Of a stretch of DNA of 64,000 bases, positions 1 through 12,800 are shown piece by piece. Location: positions 185,825 to 249,824 of the forward strand of contig JASAMV010007721.1 of assembly GCA_030248065.1 (NCBI GenBank), in the 5' to 3' direction. Made by a program: the position numbers and the translations under genes. How positions within the stretch are numbered: the first letter of the stretch is position 1; each line of letters begins with the position of its first letter. Origin of the DNA: Rhynchonema sp. JSB1_4 (taxonomy: Eukaryota; Nematoda; Chromadorea; Monhysterida; Xyalidae). The notes under the pieces were generated by a model. That model was not told where the DNA came from and ran no database searches. It saw only the letters and a program-made list of their open reading frames with translations.

Positions 1-3000
1 GATCCCGCTGTAGATTTAGTTCAATGTCTTGCAATGTCTTCTTGACACGCAGGGCTGTGAGACGAGCGTGTGGGTTGTGATGCCAGCACTCGACCATCAG
101 GCACGCCAGACGACACAAGGCGGTCTGGAATATAAAGGGCTTGTGAAACATCAGATTGACTCAATTAATAAACAAACAGTCAGATTGGCTGATGTTTCAT
201 GCAGCCGCTACTCGACAAGCCATTGAATTCAAACACACGGATGGTTTGATTCCCGGCGGAGCAGTGTTTTCGGTCCTCCGTTTAAGCCCTATGTTTTCGC
301 AAAAAATGCAGGCGGTGCACCAGGTCATCGTCAGTGCGAATGCACCAGATGGCCAGGAGACTCCAAAAAGCGTGTGCGGACTGCTCTTTGCATCGTTCTC
401 ACTGCGCGTGAAAACGCACATACCACCAGTGCAAATCCAATCCACAATGAGAAATAATTCCACATCAAGAATCAAAAACAACTCCATGAAACATCAGCAC
501 TCACGCTCTCGCCCCTCCAATGCTCAGCGATTGGCGGTCGGATCTGTTCGAGACAGACGATCTTTCGCATTTCATCGAAACTCGGATCCGACGAAATGTT
601 GTCCTCAAACGGACATTGATAGGGCAGGGCTGTTGATGTCGATGTGTGGTTGGTGGAGTGGGACGTCGATGACCACTGGCCCGTGTCACCAGGCGATCGC
701 AGCGGGTTCGACATCGGCACGTCACGCTCAAGGTTGCGATTCACTACCTCCTGCAATGTTTAAGTGCATGTTGCTAGATTCGCTTATTTGACTTTTTGCA
801 ATGTTTTTCCCATCCGGAGAATTCGTGCGGGAAATTGGGCGGTTTGTCTGGAAGATCAGTGCGTTGATAAAGTCTACAGCGCCACAAAATACAACTCAGA
901 CCTTGATGTCTGATGTTTCGTACGAAGTTGTGATTATGGCAATACTCAGAATATGCAGAAGATCTAACAACGTTTTGTGCTCTTGTTAGTATAACTGACC
1001 TCAATCCTGCGCGTGATCTCCCACAACACGAGTCCAAACGAGTACATATCGGCCTGTTTGAATGCGTTGAAGTCACGTTCATTCAAAGTACAATCCAACA
1101 CTTCAGGTGGCATGTACCGTTTGGTGCCCACTCGAGTGTTGCAACCGACATCAAGACCGGCGTCTCTGAAATTTGACGATATGTAATTTTCGTTGCAATG
1201 CTTGTGCGTCAGTGACGTCTAACGTCTGGATAACTCTTCGTCGTGGACTCTCGCCGACGATGACCTGGGTGCACCGCCAGCCAATGAGAGCAGATGCCTT
1301 AGAACAACACCAAAGTTCCCTGCGCTTCTTTGGTGCTCGTTTTCGCAGGCGAGCGGTGCACCAGATTATCAATGCGAAGGCACCAGATGGTCACGTGACT
1401 ACCAAAGTGCTTGCAAACCGATTTCCGCTTCTTTGATATTATTTGTTGTTGATAAAGACGAAAAAATTCACTCTGATGTTTCACACCCACTTGCAATATA
1501 TAACGGCGAGTCCAAAGTCTGCAATGACACAATGACCGGGTCGTTTGACGAGAATGTTCTTCGATTTGATGTCACGATGCGCAATGGCTGGTTTGCTGAT
1601 TGTGCCGACGATTTCCTCGTGCAAATAGGATAGACCGGAGGATATGGACCGAGCCAGGGAGACTGCCTCGTTCGGGGATAGATGTGGCACCTGGATGGGT
1701 GTGGGTACAGTCTAGGTTCTTTATATAGGTAGTGGAGCCCTTTGTGTGGTGATCAATATAGGTTGGTCGCCAATCGGGCGTTAAGCATAAGTTTCCGTAT
1801 TTCTTCGGGGGTTGTACTCATAAAAATTTCGGGTCACCCTGAGGGTGAACTGCATCGACTGGCAACCAACATGACTTGAATCAAAGATTACGGCCATAAA
1901 CAAAAAAGTTTATTATTTGACGAGCCTTTTTCAGATAATCGTACAGCGATCCGAGTTCGTGATAATCGGTGATGAGCAACATTTGCGTGATCGAGCCCGT
2001 GCCTCGGATATCGGCTGCTATGAAACCTGAAATGACAAGGCGGACTTGGCAATGTGACAAAAGCCCGAATTTTAAAGGGATACTGCACTGTGCAACTGAA
2101 ACGTACCGAGAACGTTCTCATGCCGCAGTTTGGTCTTATCGTAAATTTCGCTCTCTCGTTTCCACGATGCCTCTTCAGTTGTGATGAAAACCTGAAAGTT
2201 GTGATTTTACTGAGCTTTTTTTCATTTCTAATTTCAATCTTTTTTAATCAATGTTTGCTTTCAACGATCAGTCATCAAGCAACTTTCAACACATGGATGC
2301 GGCCACTCACATCGAGCATAAAACTAAAAAAATACCACCGACCCAAAAACGACCAACCTTGACAGCGACATTCTCCTCCCTGTACCGTGCCAGCCAGACT
2401 TCACCATATCGTCCCTTCCCGATGCTGTGCACAAACTGTAGTTGTTTGCCGATTGTGATCTGCACCAATTGGGGCATGCCACTGCCTGAACCACTGGAGA
2501 AACCGTCGCGAAGGTCCTGTTAGGATGTTGTTGTGGTTGACATCGTGTTTTTGGATCACGTGGCCACCTGGTGAATTCACACTAAGGATAACCTGGTGCC
2601 CTGGCCGTCCGTAAATACGGGGCGCAATTGGCAGACAACCAAAGAACAAGCTGCCCAATTCACATCGCGCAAGAAACAGCATTGTTTTTGGTTGCCCGTT
2701 TCAACCTGGTTTTCACGCATCAGGGCACCATGTGATCGTCATGGTGAATACACCAACACGGTCCACAAAACTGTTCACGACCAACATGTGCGATGAGTTG
2801 TTTGTCATCGTGTTGCATCGGTTGGGGATTCGGGTCGAATTTACTGGACAGCACGCCCAACAGCGGATGTTGCTTCTCATTCAGTGCCCATGGATCTGCA
2901 AAGTGTTTCGGTTTTGTTTCAAGATTTAGTGCATACGCATACGCATGCGTTTTTGTGTGCAACAAGTGATGCCTGCGAGCAAGCTCTGGTCTCATCTCAT

Positions 3001-5073
3001 CTGCAGTGTTCGCACTGACAATGTCCCAGTGCAACACCAGTCTGTGAAACCTCACTGCAGTTGCAGGATCACACCAATAATGTTTGTACACTGTGCCCTT
3101 CACTTCACATTTTTCCTGTTTTTTTGGTTGTTTGTTACATACGTGTTTGTTATGCAGTTTGTGATGTAATGAGCCAGCCCAGATGTACACCACACGCCGG
3201 AGTTCTGTCCCGCGAACGCTAAGACAGCTGTTTTGTCACAAATTTGTGCCTCCGCGCAAAGGAACCAGTGCGTTGGGAACACTGTCCCTTGTGCTATGGT
3301 TGTTTAGCTGGTGTTCCCGAGCTCTATGTTCTACTGCATTGCAACCCGTTCCAGATGCACCTTGGGCAACTTGGGTTGTGTTGTGGTGTTGTCAAGAACT
3401 CCGCATTCAGACTTTAAAATGAGAAACAAGATAAAAAAAAAGTCGCGCTGTTATACTGACATGGATGTGAATTTTTGTTTTGAATGAAACTTGGCGACGT
3501 ATATAACTCCCGCAAGTGTTTTCGCTGAATTGATCGAAAAACAACTTTTCAAATGCTTGACAAGAGCACTTTACAAACGCTGGCCAAGATCAAGAGATGA
3601 ACGTTGTAGGCGACAGGCGGTCTGCCGCCACGGAGGCGCCACGCAAGCAAAGCAGGTGCACTGGTTGTATTGTGTCGTGCAACACCAATGAAGTCTATCT
3701 TTGTAGAGATACTAGGCTTTGAAGACATGTGTATGCAGCCAAACCCATTTTATGGGGCCGCCGGAATTGTTATGCAAATCTGGTGATTGGCGCCTGCCTA
3801 TTTGTGTTGTGGTGATCCTATATGTGAAACCAGAGAGAAACTCTGAGCAAAAAAAGCATGAAAAACAAAACAGCGGTGGGTGCTTCAGTACACATCAGGC
3901 AGCCGCCTTGGACGCTAGGCTCAGGCTGTGGAGCTGACTGACCGAAACCGTTGTTTTTCCCTCGCTGCTCTGCCCGTGACACGAGTAAAAGAACAAAACA
4001 ACAACAACAAACTGACGTTTGGCGCGTTTGCGCACTTGACGTCTCCAAACGTATCGGATGCCAAACGCTGCGCAGATCACCAAAAGCAGACCCAGCACCA
4101 GTGAACCAAACACTATCGTATAGGCCATCGGGGCATTCAGACTGAAGTTGACTGGACCGGTTGTATCTTCTGAAATGGAATGAAAGTTACCGTAAGACTA
4201 TATTTGTAGGTTACGGTAGGGACTGCAATGGGCATGTTGGGTCCATGGCAGGTACAACTGTCGTGATGCTACGAAAAGTATGCCAAACGTTTTGTGAGCT
4301 GCTTCCACCTTCACAACATACAAATCGATGAGTTTTGCAAAAACATTGGCATCTCCACGACCACACGACCAGTCAGGAGACGGAGATTGTGACGAATGCC
4401 AAAACCTGACAAAAATGCTCTTTTGGTTGCTCGTTTCGACCGGTGTTCACAGTGCAGTGCTCCAAATAAATACAGAGCCCCAAAAAGACGCGTTGCCACC
4501 GGCCCATCATACAAGTAAAATTATAACATATCCCAAAGTCGTCACTAACGATCATCAGGAGTTTCCACTCGAAAGTCTGGCAGCGTCAGATTGCGATTGC
4601 AGTAGTTGCCTTCGTAGCAACATTTGATGGTCTTTGGGATGTGATGTGATGAGAGATGACCGTGGCACTGCAAGCATGTGAAACATCTTTATTGAGCTGC
4701 GCATTGGTCATCATCTGAACGCAAGCACCAGATGGCCACACGCACGAGCTGGTCTGATGTTCTGCCTAAGCATCGGGAAACACACAAAGTTCGTCAATCA
4801 TGGTGTATAGCGGGTTTTTTGGGCGTATCGCAGTAGAACACTAACCATTTTGTATGTATTGTGATAGTTGTTACCATAGATCCCTCCCATAACACAAACA
4901 TAGGCCTACCTGTAGTGGTGAGCCAGCATCGTCAGCCTCAGCCGGCAGACAGCCGAACATGTGCTGTGTGGTCATGATCCCCTGTCTGTCATCATACACC
5001 CTCTGTGCGGCATGGAAACACGCACCACCATTACGTCGGATACATGTACGGTCATCAAGATCACACATCGCAC
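1..5073 (-). CDS. BMPR1: BMP type I receptor serine/threonine kinase (3' part, runs off left edge)
   Basis: Single-pass receptor that is phosphorylated by a type II receptor on its GS box and then phosphorylates R-Smads. Exons seen, in coding order: 4910-5073 and 4550-4667 (Cys-rich ectodomain ending in [10 protein letters not shown]), 4017-4169 (membrane segment, then [10 protein letters not shown]), 2358-2516 (GS box SSGSGSG, glycine loop [12 protein letters not shown] lysine), 2107-2191, about 1926-2026, 1491-1690 (HRDIKSKN and IADFGLAV), 1000-1165 (RVGTKRYM), 505-750, and 124 to the edge ([12 protein letters not shown]). The L45 loop ([12 protein letters not shown]) is of the BMPR1/Thickveins type, which predicts Smad1/5-class signalling. 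Phases agree at almost every junction. The signal-peptide exon and one juxtamembrane exon between 2516 and 4017 were not found. Oddities: DFG where type I receptors usually have DLG, and an extra Ser/Thr-rich segment in the C-lobe. Confidence 0.93.
144..153. other. Over-represented decamer TGATGTTTCA (first of 18 exact copies)
   Basis: This copy reads TGATGTTTCA in the sense of the receptor gene and lies 20 bases before the splice acceptor at 124/125. Exact copies on either strand start at 144, 190, 487, 1474, 8639, 9485, 9839, 10419, 10851, 14617, 15328, 15690, 37381, 38532, 39849, 47184, 47928 and 48758. The pairs 15328/15690 and 47928/48758 are mirror copies inside palindromes. One-mismatch copies include 911, 4679, 8499, 18767, 25638, 30966, 36484 and 47729. 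Flanking bases are not conserved beyond the ten. Function unknown. Confidence 0.75.
309..356 (+). repeat. Dispersed short repeat (core family), copy 1
   Basis: Family description: the core reads GGCGGTGCACCAGGTCATCG, then TCAGTGCGAATGCACCAGAT, then GGCCACGTGA. Full copies are preceded by a segment resembling TTGGTTGCCCGTTTCGACC and TGTTTTCACAGACGG, about 85 bases in all. No terminal inverted repeats, poly(A) tail or RNA polymerase III boxes are evident. At least 18 copies in both orientations occur in this window, mostly in introns or near genes. This copy sits in the receptor intron between exons 505-750 and 124. Confidence 0.8.
1328..1400 (+). repeat. Core-family repeat, copy 2
   Basis: Contains the upstream GTGCTCGTTTTCGCAGG-like part and the core GAGCGGTGCACCAG followed by GCACCAGATGGTCACGTGA. 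It lies in the receptor intron between exons 1491-1690 and 1000-1165. Confidence 0.75.
2555..2655 (-). repeat. Core-family repeat, copy 3
   Basis: Minus-orientation copy ending in TCACGTGGCCACCTGGTG on the plus strand, with the TTTGGTTGTCTGCC-like upstream part at its high-coordinate side. It lies in the receptor intron just upstream of the GS-box exon. Confidence 0.65.
3003..3050 (-). repeat. Core-family repeat, copy 4 (diverged)
   Basis: The plus strand reads TTCGCACTGACAATGTCCC and then CACCAGTCTGTGAAAC, matching the reverse complement of the core and of its ACAGACGG neighbour. Intronic in the receptor gene. Confidence 0.55.
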
Positions 5074-5124
5074 CTAAACCAATGTGGTGTTTCAATAACA
5101 ACGGGTGTGCGTACTATGCGAGGC

Positions 5125-5210
5125 CTTGGTTGTCCGTTTTGATCTGTTTTCACAGACGGGCTGTGCACCAGGTCACTGTCAGTGCGAGTGCTTTAGATGT
5201 TCACGTAAAC
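5125..5210 (+). repeat. Core-family repeat, copy 5 (near full length)
   Basis: One of the longest copies: TTGGTTGTCCGTTTTGATC, then the TTTTCACAGACGGG block, then GTGCACCAGGTCACTGTCAG. It forms an inverted pair with the copy at 5229-5278. Confidence 0.75.
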
Positions 5211-5228
5211 GAAAGGGGCATGTCATGC

Positions 5229-5278
5229 ATTTACATTCGCACTGACGATGTCCTTGTGCGCCATACCGGCTGTGAGGA
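5229..5278 (-). repeat. Core-family repeat, copy 6
   Basis: The plus strand reads TTCGCACTGACGATGTCC, the reverse complement of the core, 19 bases from copy 5. Confidence 0.7.
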
Positions 5279-6640
5279 CGTGAGGCATGTGCGGCATGAA
5301 CTGCGTCAATTGTGTACCGACGGGATATAGATTTGATGCATCTGACGAAATGAGAGTCTGTGATATGAGTGCTTGCTCTGACGGCATTCTCAGCATGAGC
5401 GCTTGATTATCTGCCATAAGCCGATTTTCCACTGACTTGACATTTTTGTGCATATGTTCACGTAACACAGGTTGTTGTTAAATTCTTAGAAAAACACACT
5501 AAATAATCTAAAACCAAGAACCAAGCAGCAGTGTCGCAAACGAACCTCCATCAGTGCAGAAGCACAACAGGGACGAGTTTGGATAATCCACCGACGGACC
5601 TGCGGCCATTTCTGTTGCAGCGATATCAAGTGAAGGCATTGCTATTGTTGGTTGATTGGAATAAGCTGAAAACTGGTGATTAATTGAAGGGAAGTGTACA
5701 AATGATTGTTAGTTATGTCGTTATCAGGAACCAACAGACAAACAACAAAGAAAAAAGTTGATGAATTGAGCCGAGACGACGACACGTGACACGCGCGGAC
5801 GCCATGAATTAATCAAAGTCGAAAAACCAGTTGACATTGTAAAAATGAGCAGCTTCAAGAATAAGCAGAATCAGCTTCAAATCATGATAAGCGAACGAAC
5901 CCAGAATGCTGATAGACAAAGACAAACCCAAAAATAAAACCAAAATCAGCCATCCCATACGGACAGCGAGAGCGAGTGCACGTTGTAGTCAAGTGACTGA
6001 CTGACTAATGCTTCACGCGACAGTCTGGCGCCACAACGCGTCCCGCTCTGTACAACACACACACGTTGACAACAACATGTACAGCTGCCTGCCTGGTGGT
6101 GTTGTGTTGTGCCTTGGAAACACCACACGATGTTACACACACGTGTACACACAAAGCGAGTTTACCCAAGTGTAACCCATGGTTGATCGGGGTACGGCTT
6201 CATGTGGGAGTTTTGGAGTTATTCATTCGGAGGTTTGTTTACCCTAAGCGGGATTTGCTGACACAAAACCATCCGAAATGTGAATGTGTCATTTCATTGT
6301 GGATCAGATGAGTTCTGCTGAACCATCCGCATGTGGTTAATAATCGGAAAAATGTGCTGGTGGAACTTTGCTTTCAGGTGCGGGCAAACGTGAAGCATGA
6401 CAGTGTGTTTGCTTGTCTTACCTTTTCTGTTCTCCCGTGTCCAAAAATGCATTGGACTACCGTATGCCCTGCCACGTCCGTGTGAGCATAACATCGACTC
6501 CGCCTGACAACCAACTGTTATTGTTGTGTTTATTGCATCATGCAGAGCAGAGCAAGCCACCGTAATCCATTGTGTTTTATGTACATGGCATAATGTTTTG
6601 TTTACAATATCACACGCTGAAAACTCGAGAGCATTTTTCA

Positions 6641-6710
6641 TTGCCGTTTCGTCCTGCATTTATTCAAAGACGAGTGGTGCACCAGGCCATCGTCGGTATG
6701 AATGCGCCCA
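6641..6710 (+). repeat. Core-family repeat, copy 7
   Basis: Has the TGCCGTTTCGTCCTG upstream part and GAGTGGTGCACCAGGCCATC core. Intergenic. Confidence 0.7.
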
Positions 6711-7320
6711 ACGCAAGCATGCTTGCTAGACCTGAAAGCTGAGCTGCAAGTCACATATTCGTGCTTCCAAAAATAAATGTGCAAAGAGTTCAGACGCGTG
6801 CCCTTGTCGTTATTGGTCCATTTGTTTGCGTAAATGTTCATATCAAACCCAAACCATAATCAAACAACGTCGTCTGGCGGTGGCATAAAAACCTCACGAA
6901 AACACAAACAAGCCTAATTTTGAGAAAGGGCACAGACCGGAGCGACAAACGTTGAGTTGCACCAAACGCGCAAGGAACCAATTCGGTCTGGTTTCAAGAA
7001 AAGAGATGGTTTCCTCCGTGCGATGTCAAAAAAGAAACAACTACCGTGGAGCGAAATTATCGTTGGTCTGTGTAGTGCTATGCGGCTTTTTCTGATTTGA
7101 TTTGTGACAAAGTTTGGTGTTTTTTGTTCCCTCGGTTTCTTTTGGTCGGCACAGCACCCAATCTAATTGAAAGCGGCCAATCCTTGGGCACTTGTTGCGG
7201 CCAGAAGTTTTGTGATGGATAAAACAGCGATGAAAGACAGAAAAACCTGTGTTTTTGGGAAGCCTGAATCATAAGTGTAACATCTCTATTGTGCTGTGAC
7301 ATTGTAACTGCAGTGAGTTT

Positions 7321-7386
7321 TGCCCGTTTCGTCCTATCTTTTCCACAAGTTCGGTGCTCCGGGACATCGTCAGTGTGAATGCACGA
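7321..7386 (+). repeat. Core-family repeat, copy 8
   Basis: TGCCCGTTTCGTCCTAT is followed by GTTCGGTGCTCCGGGACATC and CGTCAGTGTGAATGCAC. Intergenic and somewhat diverged. Confidence 0.65.
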
Positions 7387-9861
7387 GGTGACCCTTAACT
7401 TTTCCGCCGCAGTTTCTTTTTTCATTTGCTGTTTTATCGGTTTCGTTCCAAGAACACAACCCCACTTCCGTGCACGCACGTGCACTTTGCACATGCTCTT
7501 GGTCGCCCCGAGGCACCCACCATGCCATGTTTTTCAATTTTTGGTTGGACAAGAATACGCTGCCGGCAGCATATTGCAGAAAGATACCCAGAAAGTGAAA
7601 GAAGTCTCTCCGAAGTTTTAGTTTTGTCTGTGCGCCCATATCACAAACAAGCAGTCAGTCGTCAAGATGTTCCCTCGCGAATGGATTAGTATGAGAACGC
7701 AAATGAATTCGGGTTTTCGGATGCGGTGGAGTAGATGCACGGAAGTTTTGAGCTGAAACACAACGCGCACGGTTTTTCATCAATTGTTAGTGACTTTCAA
7801 TCTTCTTTTTGTATTTTTTGGAGCCAGCAGCCTTCGGTCATAAGAGCATATTTTCAATAGTCCCGTTGGTGCGTCAATGCAGTAGCTGCAGATTGCGGAG
7901 GCCAAACTGTGCGGTCACCCCTTTACGTAGGGTTTCACTGTAAAGAAGATAGACCGTATGATCATCAGGAAACTTTGTGCGTTTCTCATGGTTTATACCG
8001 TCTTCGGCAGCAACATTCCTACAACATGTTCCATCCAACACTGAGCCAATCAATCTTGTATCACGGTCCGGCCCCTGTGCTTGGTGCACCTAATGGCATG
8101 ATGCATCCAGCTGGCTGCTTTTTGGTTTTCTGTTGCGACTGGGGCACACTGGGACTTGTAATGCCGGTACCAGGCAGGTTCTTTCCATGCATCGTTAGAA
8201 GACACGCACATTTCAGTCGGCTAAAAACGTTCCATTTCAAAATGCGTGCATGCATTTTTTTGTGATGCCCCGCCGGGAATGAAGCACACACTGCATCATC
8301 TTTTTGCCGACGGCCAGTTACAGTAGTATTTTCTTGCGAATTCCGGTTTTATTTCTCATTTTTTATTCAAGGAAATCCGGTATCAAACAGAACCCAAATT
8401 TCTTCCAGGCATTAAAATGAGAAAATACAATATGCATAAATAAAACTGAAAAGGCGGAAGGCCGGGAACGCGTCTTGAAACAGCGAACAGCTACAAACAG
8501 ATGTTTCATGTGGACGGCTATGAGGCACGGATTTGGATATTTGCTGCTGTCTCTGGTATGAATTCTAATCAGAGGCGACTGAAATTATTTACTCCCTACC
8601 GTATTACGGCAATTGGGGAAACGACATATTTATTTCGGTGATGTTTCAATTATGTGTGCGTATGCATAGGATGTGAAACTGCCTGGGGTATCAAACTACA
8701 GGGAAAGTGCAGTGGTTAACGGATGAAGCGCTCGTTGCTTAAGTACTACACGCAGAATTAATCGTATACCCTAGGAAATAATAGTATGTACTCGGATTAC
8801 GATTATTGGTACCCCTTTCCGTGAAACGTACTGTAGGTGATAGTAGTATGTATACATGTAGATCGGTTCTGGTTTTGTGTATTGCAACAATATATTGTCA
8901 ATTTTCCGACGCCTACAATCTTGAGAAGCGTAAAAGTTTTTTCCCAATGGTCAACAAGCCATTTTTACGGTGGTCAAGGTATTTGTCATCAGTGCATAGT
9001 CCAAAACAAAATTGATCCGTTTCGATCACCAAGTTTGAATCCAACCCTGCTCTTCAGTGCGTGTTCATCAGTGCGGTGCCTCCGACATCGTCAGTGACTA
9101 ATCAAGACGATTTGATAGCCGACCTTGAGGCCGCTGATCGTACAGTTGAATTGTCGGGTGCAACTGGTGTTGTGCGACCAATGTTTGGCAATCAATGCCC
9201 GCCTGGTTAGGCCATTGGTTAGAGTTAGGTTTGACTGAAGAATTAGACTTGGGCCGTATACTATCAAAATTGAAAGCGACCACGCTTGGAGTACGGGAAG
9301 GCAAAGCCAACTTTTGTTTGGACCGTTTTTGTGACAGAGCTGTAGCAATATTTTGATCCGCGTAGATTTTATTACTTGGTCTAAACGAGAGTCGCTTTTG
9401 ACTTGTCGTTGTCGTATGTAGTTTTGGTGTTTGCCTTCCAACTTGTTACAGTCCTCCAATGTGGAAGTTTTCGACCTCTTTATTTGATGTTTCAGGCCGA
9501 ATGTTTGTGCGTTTCATAGCGCGTTACATGTGTGTACCAGTGCCCAAGCAGAGTGTCGAGCCCGTTGTCAAAAGTGACGCCAAGACCACCAATCAGACAT
9601 TTGGGTCACGCAACGAATTTTTCAGCATCTTGATGATGTATATTTGATTGCGACAGCGATGAAATTGCATAAATTTCAATTTCGATTGTTGGACAACATG
9701 AAAAGTTATTGTAACTTGTGTACAAAGAATTTATATAACATCAAACAAAGGAGGAAAAGGAACAGAAGTGCAGTGACAGAAGATAGGTATACGCAGAAAT
9801 GACCTGACGAACTTATGTATTACTGTACACGGGTAAACTGAAACATCACACCCAAAACTTA

Positions 9862-12800
9862 TCAGAGAGTGACCTCCTTATTCTCGCCCAATTGTTCATT
9901 CAACGCGCGCAGTGTTGATTTGAGCAAATCAAAACTCAAATAGCAACCTTCAAGCAGACGCGACGACTCTGGGGTGACCGTGAACTCGGCCCGGCCGTGC
10001 ATCACGCGATTATTCGAAAACCACACCATTTCGCCTGAATTTTATTGAAGAAAATGTTAAAAATAACGATGGATAAAAAAATAAAACTTGAAAAACTTTA
10101 AAACCAGCAAAACCCACCGGCTTGCAGCTTCTTCTTCAACATATTGCGTGGCTGATAGCAATAGTCGTTAAAAGTTCGCAGAGCTTCGTAGAGACGAGGT
10201 TGGTCCTCGACTGGTGCATCCGTGTACCCATAAACGGAGTTTTCTCTTATTTCATTTTATTGTAAAAAGGAATTTGACCCAAAAATAAAACAATGAAATC
10301 ATGAAATCAAAAAAAACCAATTCTCACCAGGATCGCACTTGATTGTTGAAGAAAATGTGCTTCAGGTTGCCGAAATTGTCAAACCTGAAATAAAGTCAAA
10401 AAACCAAATCTGATAATCTGATGTTTCACTCGCTTTTTATATAAACGAACGTGATTGTGTTCCAGCGCGAAGCGAATTGGAATTTATAGTTCTGCGCGCC
10501 GTAGTCAATGAACTCAATGTAGTAGTTGCACAGCGCATCGTACAGGTCCGGTCGCTCCTGTAAAGTAAGAGAAAACGCCGTGGTTTTGACGTGCTTGTCA
10601 AGTAACGTCAAGTGCACCATGACTTGTGAAGTCACGCCTTGTGGTATTCGTCTCCACAAGGGGGTTGATTTCAAACTTGGTGATGGAATCTTCCTCTGTC
10701 GGACTTTCCTTTGAATGTACTGACATACTGTATGTATTCCGAAATTACCGGTCATACTGTTTGTCGACGGGTCTGACAGCTGTTCCCCAGTTAACATGCT
10801 TTTGCGCTGGTCAAAATCACAGGTTATCAAGTATGATGCCCGATCAAGGTTGAAACATCAAAGACTCAAATTTCGCGTCCAACCTTTTTCATCAACTCCG
10901 CTACTCTGAACCCGTCACAGAACTCGCTGTCCCCACCAGCACCAGCAGCGCGAACGGCATGCAACACTTGCACCTGTTAGAAAGGATATGGTATGTAGAA
11001 TGGAACACTGCAGCCCGTGGCAAACTTGGTGATCGGATCGGATTGGATTCTGTCTTGGTAAAACACCATAAACCCGGATTAAGGAGACCTTCTAACCTCG
11101 GGTGGTGTGGTCATTTGCGGAAAGTCCGTGTGCAGGCCCAGGGCCCGGCTGGTACCGTGCAGATTGCTGGGATCCGGTGCCGCATAGACCGAGAAAATCG
11201 CTCTGAAAACGGATGTAAAATGTTAAACATGGGATGCACCACTTTTGTGGTACAGTCTAGCATCTTTGCAGTGACATCATCGAGACCCAGTGTGTTTCGT
11301 CTAGCTCTGCCATGATGAACATAATGTACCCACCGTACATGTACGGCATAAACTGGGGTCACACCATCACGCTAAGAATGTAAACATGAAGATGCCTCTA
11401 TAAAGAGGGCAGACTGTATAAAGTACTCACGGATCATCCGGCTTTCCATATTGACTCGGCAGAATGTATCCGAGTGTTTTCTGCAACTTTTTTAGTTCAT
11501 TTTCCTGTTTTGGCACGTTGTTGACGAACATCAGGCCGAAAGAGAGAAAATCGGCGAGTTTATCGCGCAGATAGCGGCCATCCGACAACAGTCGCTCCCA
11601 ATCGGCCGTTTTGTCTATCACTTCTTCCTGAAATTCCGGTAATTTACAGTCTTGCCTCTTTATAGTGACCCCGGGGATTGAAGGGTCAGTCAACAATGCC
11701 TACAAAGATCACAGTACAAATGTGGAAGAAGTCCTTACGATGATCAGGGTCACTTCGGCATAAAGAGGTTTAGAGAAAGTGAACGAAATAAAAAAACAGA
11801 CAAACTTTGACATTTTCTGCGCCCCACGATTTCGACTCGATTCGATGGAAGAGATGTCGATTGAATCGCTGCTCAGCCGTGGTCATGTCACGATCGGCTA
11901 GCCTGCATGGTTTTGAGAATAATTTTTTTTAAATCCCGAATAATGTTGTGATTTTATTAAGAATCGCAAAGGATAAACTGCCGAAAATGGTTTATATAAA
12001 ACTTGGTCACCGGCCCTATCTTGCTCAAGAAGCTTTTCATATAAATTACACGCCGCGCCCCAACCCAACCATTTGGCGGTGTACGTGGCAAATGTGTCAC
12101 CAGTCTGGTCCCAGTCGATCTGAATGTTGCCGTGATCCACCGTCACTGACGAGGGCTTGATCTGAAACAATCTCTCCAATTACATAATCGTTGCTGCAGT
12201 TTCAAATGTCGGTGTGACTGTGTGACCAGTCACCTGGTGCACCGCCCGACAAAAAACAAATTTAAACTGGCAACCAGAAAGCACAATTCACATCATCCCA
12301 CCATATCAGTATGGTATTTCATGCTAACGAAACTTACAAATGGATCCAAATCTCGCATGAGCAGCACGCGAGCTCGATTGTTCTTGCCGAAATGATACGT
12401 GTGTGGTTCGGGGGCGTTGTCACGCAACCACACGTACGCGTACTTACTGCTTGAACCTATAAAAACTTGGTGGTGACTCACGGTAGACACACTCCACTGA
12501 TATAGCATCAATAATTTCAACGTTCAGTCAGGACAAAAACTAACGTGATGGCGACGCAGGGGTGTTTTTGCGGGAAACCAACTCGGGTCTGTTTTTGGGG
12601 ATTGGGACTGTGACTGGGTGCATTCGTGCTGGACAGCTGATTTTCACATGATTCCCATATGTGACAATAAGGTCAGACTCCACCAGGCGCCTTACCCAAA
12701 CCGCCCAAACAGCCCTCGTCAGTAGGGCTACCCGCAGTGGCTGGCAGTAAGATCGCAACAGATGTTTCGTGATATATGAAAACAGGTCGGAACGGAACCG

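Larger units (their letters stand above)
5074..9861. other. Intergenic: no gene recognised, several core-family repeats
   Basis: This lies between the first receptor exon I can see and the 3' end of the dioxygenase gene. The signal-peptide exon of the receptor should lie near here, but I could not identify it. Core-family repeats sit at 5125-5210 and 5229-5278 (inverted pair), 6641-6710, 7321-7386 and 9070-9097. The ORFs in this stretch have no recognisable domain and overlap the repeats. A tRNA A-box-like string at about 8693 has no B-box partner. Confidence 0.5.

Noticed and set aside
8690..8770. tRNA gene suggested by GCAGTGGTTAACG
   Set aside because: No B box or acceptor stem follows at the right distance; similar A-box-like words at 30650, 51763 and 62358 also lack partners.
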